From contig JAOTOL010001187.1 in NCBI GenBank assembly GCA_034440575.1, positions 124,001 to 188,000 on the forward strand: a stretch of DNA of 64,000 nt. The letters are read 5' to 3'. The translations under genes and the position numbers were made by a program. Position 1 is the first letter of the stretch; the number at the start of each line of letters is the position of its first letter. This DNA comes from Imbricaverruca yamaguchii. Lineage: Eukaryota; Arthropoda; Thecostraca; Neoverrucidae. Positions 59,195 through 64,000 of the stretch are shown here, piece after piece. The notes under the pieces are model-generated. The model saw only the letters and a program-made list of their open reading frames with translations, searched no databases and was not told the DNA's origin.

Positions 59195-60030
59195 TTAACC
59201 CGCCCAATTTCTCCGGTCAGATCCTCACACCCCGTCTCGGGGGGGGTGATAGGAACCCCCTATACTATCCAAACTAAGCGTCACACGAAAACAGAAGAGG
59301 TGTCAACGGAAAGCGCTTGACGAGTAGGGTTCGACACCAGCCCCCAAAAAAATTCCCTAAAACAGACGTCACTAGGGGGCCTAGAAATTAACGACTTACA
59401 TCGTGTTTTTGGCTCTGAGGTGCTCATTTTGGGGACATCTGAAGAAAAAAATATTTGGAATCAGAAAAGGACAGAGAAATCAACCAGGATCATAACATTA
59501 TTTTTTGCCATACAAAAATCAAAATTTTATGTTTTTGAAATTGGAAAATTCTAAGTTTTCAAGGTTTCTTAAATTTTACTTTTCCATTAGGTAGAGCAGA
59601 CCGAAAAACGTTGTTCGAAGCCAACTTGCGTTCATAAAGAAGGCTTGCTTTAACCAGAATCTTCTATTTGAACTATAATACGCAAATATGCAAAATTAAT
59701 CAGTAATCAAAAACGGCAAAAAATGAAACATTCCTCTTCTACGTTTTGTTGCATCCATAAAAATAAACAAACGCTGAAAGTTCCATTAAAATATCTGCAT
59801 CCGTTAAAGCGCGACGACTGGTTAAACTTTTTTTGGAGGTGACCCCACTTGACCTCGACTAACTCATTGACTCTGGATGACCTAACTTCAAACGTTTGAC
59901 ACAATGTGCCAAATTTATTTTGGAAAAGGTATGCCAAATTTCGGCGCGTTACCGCGCGTCGTTCTTTCACTATCCACTAACAAATTGAGGGGGAGGCTGA
60001 AGACCCCCCCCCCGAGACGGCTTGGGTTGA
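59195..60030 (+). mobile_element. piggyBac-like MITE, copy 3
   Basis: About 836 bp between TTAA (59195-59198) and TTGA (60027-60030, one change). The left end reads CCCGCCCAATTTCTCCGGTC and the right end as reverse complement CCCAAGCCGTCTCGGGGGGG. It shares internal AAGCGTCACACGAAAAC and TCAACGGAAAGCGCTTGACG with copy 1. Same orientation as the other copies; no transposase. Confidence 0.78.
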
Positions 60031-60109
60031 CATCTGAAGGAAGCGTGTTCTTTTAGCTTGGCATTTATTTCTTTTTATCAAAAGAACATGTAAATTTGAA
60101 GGCTGACCG
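60031..60109. other. short spacer
   Basis: AT-rich spacer between MITE copy 3 and the 20-bp array. Confidence 0.3.
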
Positions 60110-60650
60110 AGTTGCCTGTCGGTTGGCTGAGTTCCGTGTCGACTAGCTGAGTTGCCTGTTCGCTGGCTGAGTTGCCTGTTCGCTGGCTGAGTTCCGTGTC
60201 GACTGGCTGAGTTGCCTGTTGGCTGGCTGAGTTGCCTGTTGGCTGGCTGAGTTGCCTGTTCGCTGGCTGAGTTGCCTGTTGGCTGGCTGAGTTGCCTGTT
60301 CGCTGGCTGAGTTCCGTGTCGACTGGCTGAGTTGCATGTTGGCTGGCTGAGTTGCCTGTTGGCTGGCTGAGGTGCCTGTTCGCTGGCTGAGTTGCCTGTC
60401 GGTTGGCTGAGTTGCCTGCTCGCTGGCTGAGTTGCCTGTTCGCTGGCTGAGTTGCCTGTCGGTTGGCTGAGTTGCCTGTTCGCTGGCTGAGTTGCCTGTT
60501 CGCTGGCCGAGTTGTCTGTTGGATGGCTGTGCTTTTATTAGCTGGCTGGAGTTGTCTGTTCGCTGGCTGGAATTGTCTGTTGGCTGGATGAGTTGTCTGT
60601 TCGCTGGCTGAGTTGTCTGTTGGCTGCCTGAGTTGCTTGCCGGCTGGCTG
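60110..60650. repeat. 20-bp minisatellite, about 27 units
   Basis: Units of 20 bp on CTGGCTGAGTTGCCTGTTGG, with TTCG, GTCGA and TTGG variants. The first half is regular, while from about 60510 the units are irregular. Minus-strand frames (Gln/Thr/Ser/Asn-rich) are by-products. Confidence 0.95.
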
Positions 60651-61156
60651 AGATGCAGCGCAGGGCAGGTCAAGTATACGAAATAGTAAGAAAATCGTAA
60701 GTTACATACAAGAAAGTTACAAGTTACGGTACAAGAATCAATGATGTGCATCTCAAAATGTTTTCGAGTATTTCCTTCCATGGTTCCACGTTTATGTTAA
60801 GGTGTCGGCTCCTATGCTGTTCGAAAACTGCATTCCATTACCTTTGTGAGTGAGGGCGAAGCTATAGCGGGCGCACTCCCATGTGCATACGATCCGACAA
60901 GATTCGATCTGGTCAGGCCCTACTAACCTGACTAGAGTGGAAATGCAGGGGCACTGCCGCACTTCAGGCTCGAACTGGACTCAATCGACTTCACATGCAC
61001 TCCGACATGAAGCTGAAAATGGGCATAAGTCACAAGACTAAGGATGTCAGCGACATCCCCAGAACTTCCTCCACTTGCCACTCGGGTTGCCCAGCATTCC
61101 AAACCACCAGCCGCAGGTCGTCTCTCCAATCACTCAATCTGCCGATACATGTAGAC
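60651..61156. other. unassigned sequence
   Basis: No gene recognised. Confidence 0.35.
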
Positions 61157-61660
61157 CCACGGGGGCTTTCTCGGCAGCAGTCTTGTGCTGTACCGACACG
61201 TGTCGACTCTCAGAGGTTTTCTCGGCAGCAGTCGTGTGCTGTGCCGACACGTGTCGACTCTCAGAGGCTTTCTCGGCAGCAGTCGTGTGCTGTGCCGACA
61301 CGTGTCGACTCTCAGAGGCTTTCTCGGCAGCAGTCGTGTGCTGTGCCGACACGTGTCGACTTTCAGAGGCTTTCTCGGAAGCAGTCGTGTGCTGTGCCGA
61401 CACGTGTCGACTCTCAGAGGCTTTCTCGGCAGCAGTCTTGTGCTGTACCGACACGTGTCGACTCTCAGAGGCTTTCTCGGAAGCAGTCGTGTGCTGTACC
61501 GACACGTGTCGACTCTCAGAGGCTTTCTCGGAAGCAGTCGTGTGCTGTGCCGAGACGTGTCGACTCTCAGAGGCTTTCTCGGCACCAGTCGTGTGTTGTG
61601 CCGACACGTGTCGATTCTCAGAGGCTTTCTCGGAAGCAGTCGTGTGCTGTGCCGACAACA
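61157..61660. repeat. 51-bp minisatellite, about 10 units, with an E-box palindrome
   Basis: Units of 51 bp with core GCAGTCGTGTGCTGTGCCGA and CTCTCAGAGGCTTTCTCGG. Nearly every unit holds the 12-bp perfect palindrome CGACACGTGTCG, which includes the E-box CACGTG; the unit near 61551 has CGAGACGTGTCG. The period is 17 codons, which keeps frames open on both strands. Confidence 0.95.
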
Positions 61661-62771
61661 GCATGCGCCTGCCAGCTTCCTCCATTGTTTCCGACTCAGG
61701 CTCGCGCTCTCGATGCGACGGTCGCACCGCCTCCACATACATAGTGAACAACAACGAACTGTCTCAGGGGTGGGCCCAGGTGCAGCTTCGGTATGCGGAG
61801 CTGCCGCGGGCGACTGATCGATACGAGCCGCGGCATTGTAGTTCTGTTCTGGAATGAAGTCATGGGCCAGTCGCCGTGGAGTATGATATCAATGACATGC
61901 ATACTTGAGTAAATCTGAACATGCAGCCAAACGCGTTGTGGCATGTTCACGAGATATTGACGGATGTATGAAGGCTGTTTTACTGAGCAGACAATTCGTC
62001 AGGTTGCAATTGTTTTGGGGGATTTCTGATATATCTAGTCGTGTCCTGACAGTGACAGACAAGCGAGCCATTACGAATTCTTGTTTTCCATGGTTATGCG
62101 AGACCAAGATGGATAGTCACAATTGACAGTATCAATGCCCTTCGTCCTTGCTAACTTCCAAGACACGGATAAAGCAATATTTCGTTCGTTCGTATCCAGT
62201 CCTGGGGGACGGAGGAAGGGGTGGCTGTCTTGGTCCGTCACAGCCACCAGATGAATCACAGCCGAGCTCATCTGATCTGGGTTCACCAATCCTGAGCGGG
62301 CCTCATATCGAGATGGGAACCTGAATGCTCATGAGCTTTGATGATAGGCACATGATGCCAAAAGTGGAGCACGATAAAAAGGCCGTTACTGAAGCTGCAC
62401 ATCAGCTCCGAGTAAAAAACATTGAAGCCATGAACCTTTCAAGTAAGCTTTCCACTCTGAACTTGAACTTATTACACTTTGGAAGCCTGAATAACTTCGT
62501 GGAATGTTTCAAATTCCTCTGCATTATCTTATAATTAAACCTGTTATGTAATTTCGCCTTGTGATGATTTTCATCATAGCACATAATTATACGTTTTCAT
62601 CATCCTATCAGCGCCATCGGCATAAGTAGGCGACCCGGCACTCCACGAGCTGCGGTAACGGGAAGCTGCGGTACGGCCACAAATTGACGACCACGGTATG
62701 ATGTTCCAGGTTACATGCCTGCACGTCGCGAGCTATGAGCGAAGTCAGCGTGGTGAGGAAAAGGAAATGAG
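61661..62771. other. unassigned sequence
   Basis: No gene recognised. A stretch at about 62150-62330 has the look of a dispersed repeat (GTCACAGCCACCAGATGAAT) but I cannot assign a family. Confidence 0.35.
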
Positions 62772-62773
62772 AT

Positions 62774-62837
<64 letters not shown>

Positions 62838-62847
62838 GTCCTCTGAT
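62772..62847. repeat. (AT)n tract inside a perfect inverted repeat
   Basis: ATCAGAGGACA (62772-62782) and TGTCCTCTGAT (62837-62847) are exact reverse complements flanking about 50 bp of AT repeat. Together they form a 76-bp self-complementary segment. Confidence 0.92.
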
Positions 62848-63333
62848 ATATACAGTATATATACAGTTAGATTTCGGGAAAAAAACGAAAAGTTGGCTGC
62901 ACAGGCTGGCGTTGTCCACCTTCAACTAAGTAAAGAAAAAACATTCGCATCAGACGACGGACGCACCAATTTATTATTTTGTAAACTCCACAACTGGTGC
63001 AGTTCTAAATCCGTCCTGTTAACTGATACCGGCCAGCTCTTATTGCCATCGATGTGTTTGCACATTTATTCCACGGGGTGCCTTTACTGAGCGGTTTCCG
63101 ACGTCGCGCTGCCTGCCCCGCGCCGCATTTAGCGCAATAAAAAGCGTCGCAGCGCCAGCCCGGCCGTAACGTGGCATGTCTTCACAGTGTCGGCTCCAAT
63201 AACGGCCCGACATTGGGCCTGCCATGACTCAGCCGCGACACAGGTCGCTGGTGCTGCCGGAGCGGTGGCGGCCGGACCGACACTAACAGGACACCCCCCG
63301 AGCTGTGGGGTCACTGGGGGTGGCCTTAATCAC
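62848..63333. other. unassigned sequence, CpG-rich at its end
   Basis: AT-rich to about 63080, then CpG-rich. A short ATG frame at 63223 in the GC-rich part stops after about 20 codons. Confidence 0.35.
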
Positions 63334-63360
63334 ATGCCCCCGCTGCGCCGTTGGAGCAGG
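63334..63360 (+). CDS. possible short 5' coding exon end with consensus donor
   Basis: TTGGAGCAG|GTAAGT at 63352-63366 is a perfect splice donor. An ATG at 63334 would give nine codons (MPPLRRWSR) before the donor. Alternatively this is an untranslated exon. The CpG-rich setting (about 63090-63490) is consistent with a gene start. The ATG context is weak (C at -3), and the product cannot be named. Confidence 0.2.
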
Positions 63361-64000
63361 TAAGTCGCGCGGGCCCAATCCGATCCAGATGTGACGCAGC
63401 CGCCCTCGTCGGAGCTGGACTGGACGGAGTTGCCGGGTCACTGCGGGGTCGGCTAGATCAGGCGTCACGGAGGCAGGTCGCCACACAGGAGCGACGCAAG
63501 TGTGGGTGTCAATAATTTGTCTACGTTGGCTTGTTGGTTTGGTAGCTTCCCAGCGATAAAAAAAACATTTCGGAACTGCTTTTTTAGGTGCATGATGTTC
63601 TTATTACGCTCACGATTATTCCTCGCATTATTTCCAATTACGTTAGGCGTATCCATCAACTAATACATGAAATATATTCCTCATCTCCAATGGTGGTGGG
63701 ACGAGACCGTACAGTCGACATAAAACATTTTGGCCGGGCAGGATCAGTGGATATCGTGTTTCGCAGTCTGGTCTTCATACCCAACATGAATGCGACTAGA
63801 ATGCAGAATGCAGCGGTAGAATGATAAGATAGTCGGTCGGTAGGATTTAAATAATTGGTGATGGAAGGATCCTTCCCCAAGGGCAACGGTTTATTAAATA
63901 TATCGAGTAAATGCGTGTACTAGCTATGATGTTCCTAGAACTGGAGTGTGCTGTCTTATTGACCGTTCAAAGCGAAATGGTTGCCACCTATCGGCAGACA
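63361..64000. other. unassigned sequence
   Basis: CpG-rich until about 63490 (could be a first intron), then AT-rich. No gene or element recognised. Confidence 0.35.

Overview
The window looks like non-coding DNA from a eukaryotic (metazoan, probably marine-invertebrate) genome. It shows no operon layout or dense coding, and no complete host gene. It holds remnants of Ty3/Gypsy, CR1-like, piggyBac-like and hAT-like elements, a tRNA-derived SINE, (AT)n microsatellites and a very high load of minisatellites. By eye about 16-17 kb (roughly a quarter) is tandem repeat. The phylum cannot be fixed from this sequence; lophotrochozoan or crustacean are guesses.

Layout. 0-12 kb: minisatellites with units of about 20, 30, 42, 40, 25, 16 and 44 bp. 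They surround a CpG-rich zone (about 6.1-8.1 kb) with a candidate host exon on the minus strand (6119-6318, ending in a GTGAGT donor) and a CRE/initiator pair. 12.5-12.7 kb: a small hAT-like element. 12.9-22.05 kb: a full-length but degenerate LTR retrotransposon. It has two 509-bp LTRs, gag, protease, RT, RNase H, an integrase zinc domain without the catalytic core, an F-like env gene with a furin-type site, and a chromodomain that lies downstream of env. 22.4-24.4 kb: SINE-like tails and a fold-back MITE next to a long (TA)n tract. 24-36 kb: mostly unique sequence with two CpG-rich spots; one (34.5-35.2 kb) carries a candidate first exon with a signal peptide.

36-42.2 kb: a 25-bp minisatellite, a dispersed repeat in about three copies, a CR1-like LINE fragment on the minus strand (endonuclease and RT, truncated at both ends), the first of three copies of a TTAA-flanked piggyBac-like MITE, and a tRNA-derived SINE with an 11-bp target-site duplication. 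42.5-47.5 kb: two large arrays (78-bp and 21-bp units) that produce long spurious open frames on both strands. 48.5-50 kb: second MITE copy and a LINE/SINE tail. 51.6-57.7 kb: a degenerate array of about 20 bp, a 35-bp array with a 770-bp higher-order repeat, and a 34/37-bp array. 59.2-60.0 kb: third MITE copy. 60.1-61.7 kb: 20-bp and 51-bp arrays. 62.8 kb: an (AT)n hairpin. 63.1-63.5 kb: a CpG-rich segment with a consensus splice donor.

The genes do not form a working pathway. The retrotransposon is inactive: several in-frame stops, frameshifts, a DTG-to-DTL change in the protease and a missing integrase core. The most interesting points are its gag-pol-env-chromodomain order with an acidic repeat domain where the integrase core should be, the MITE family, the clustered perfect short hairpins, and the arrays that carry an E-box in most units.
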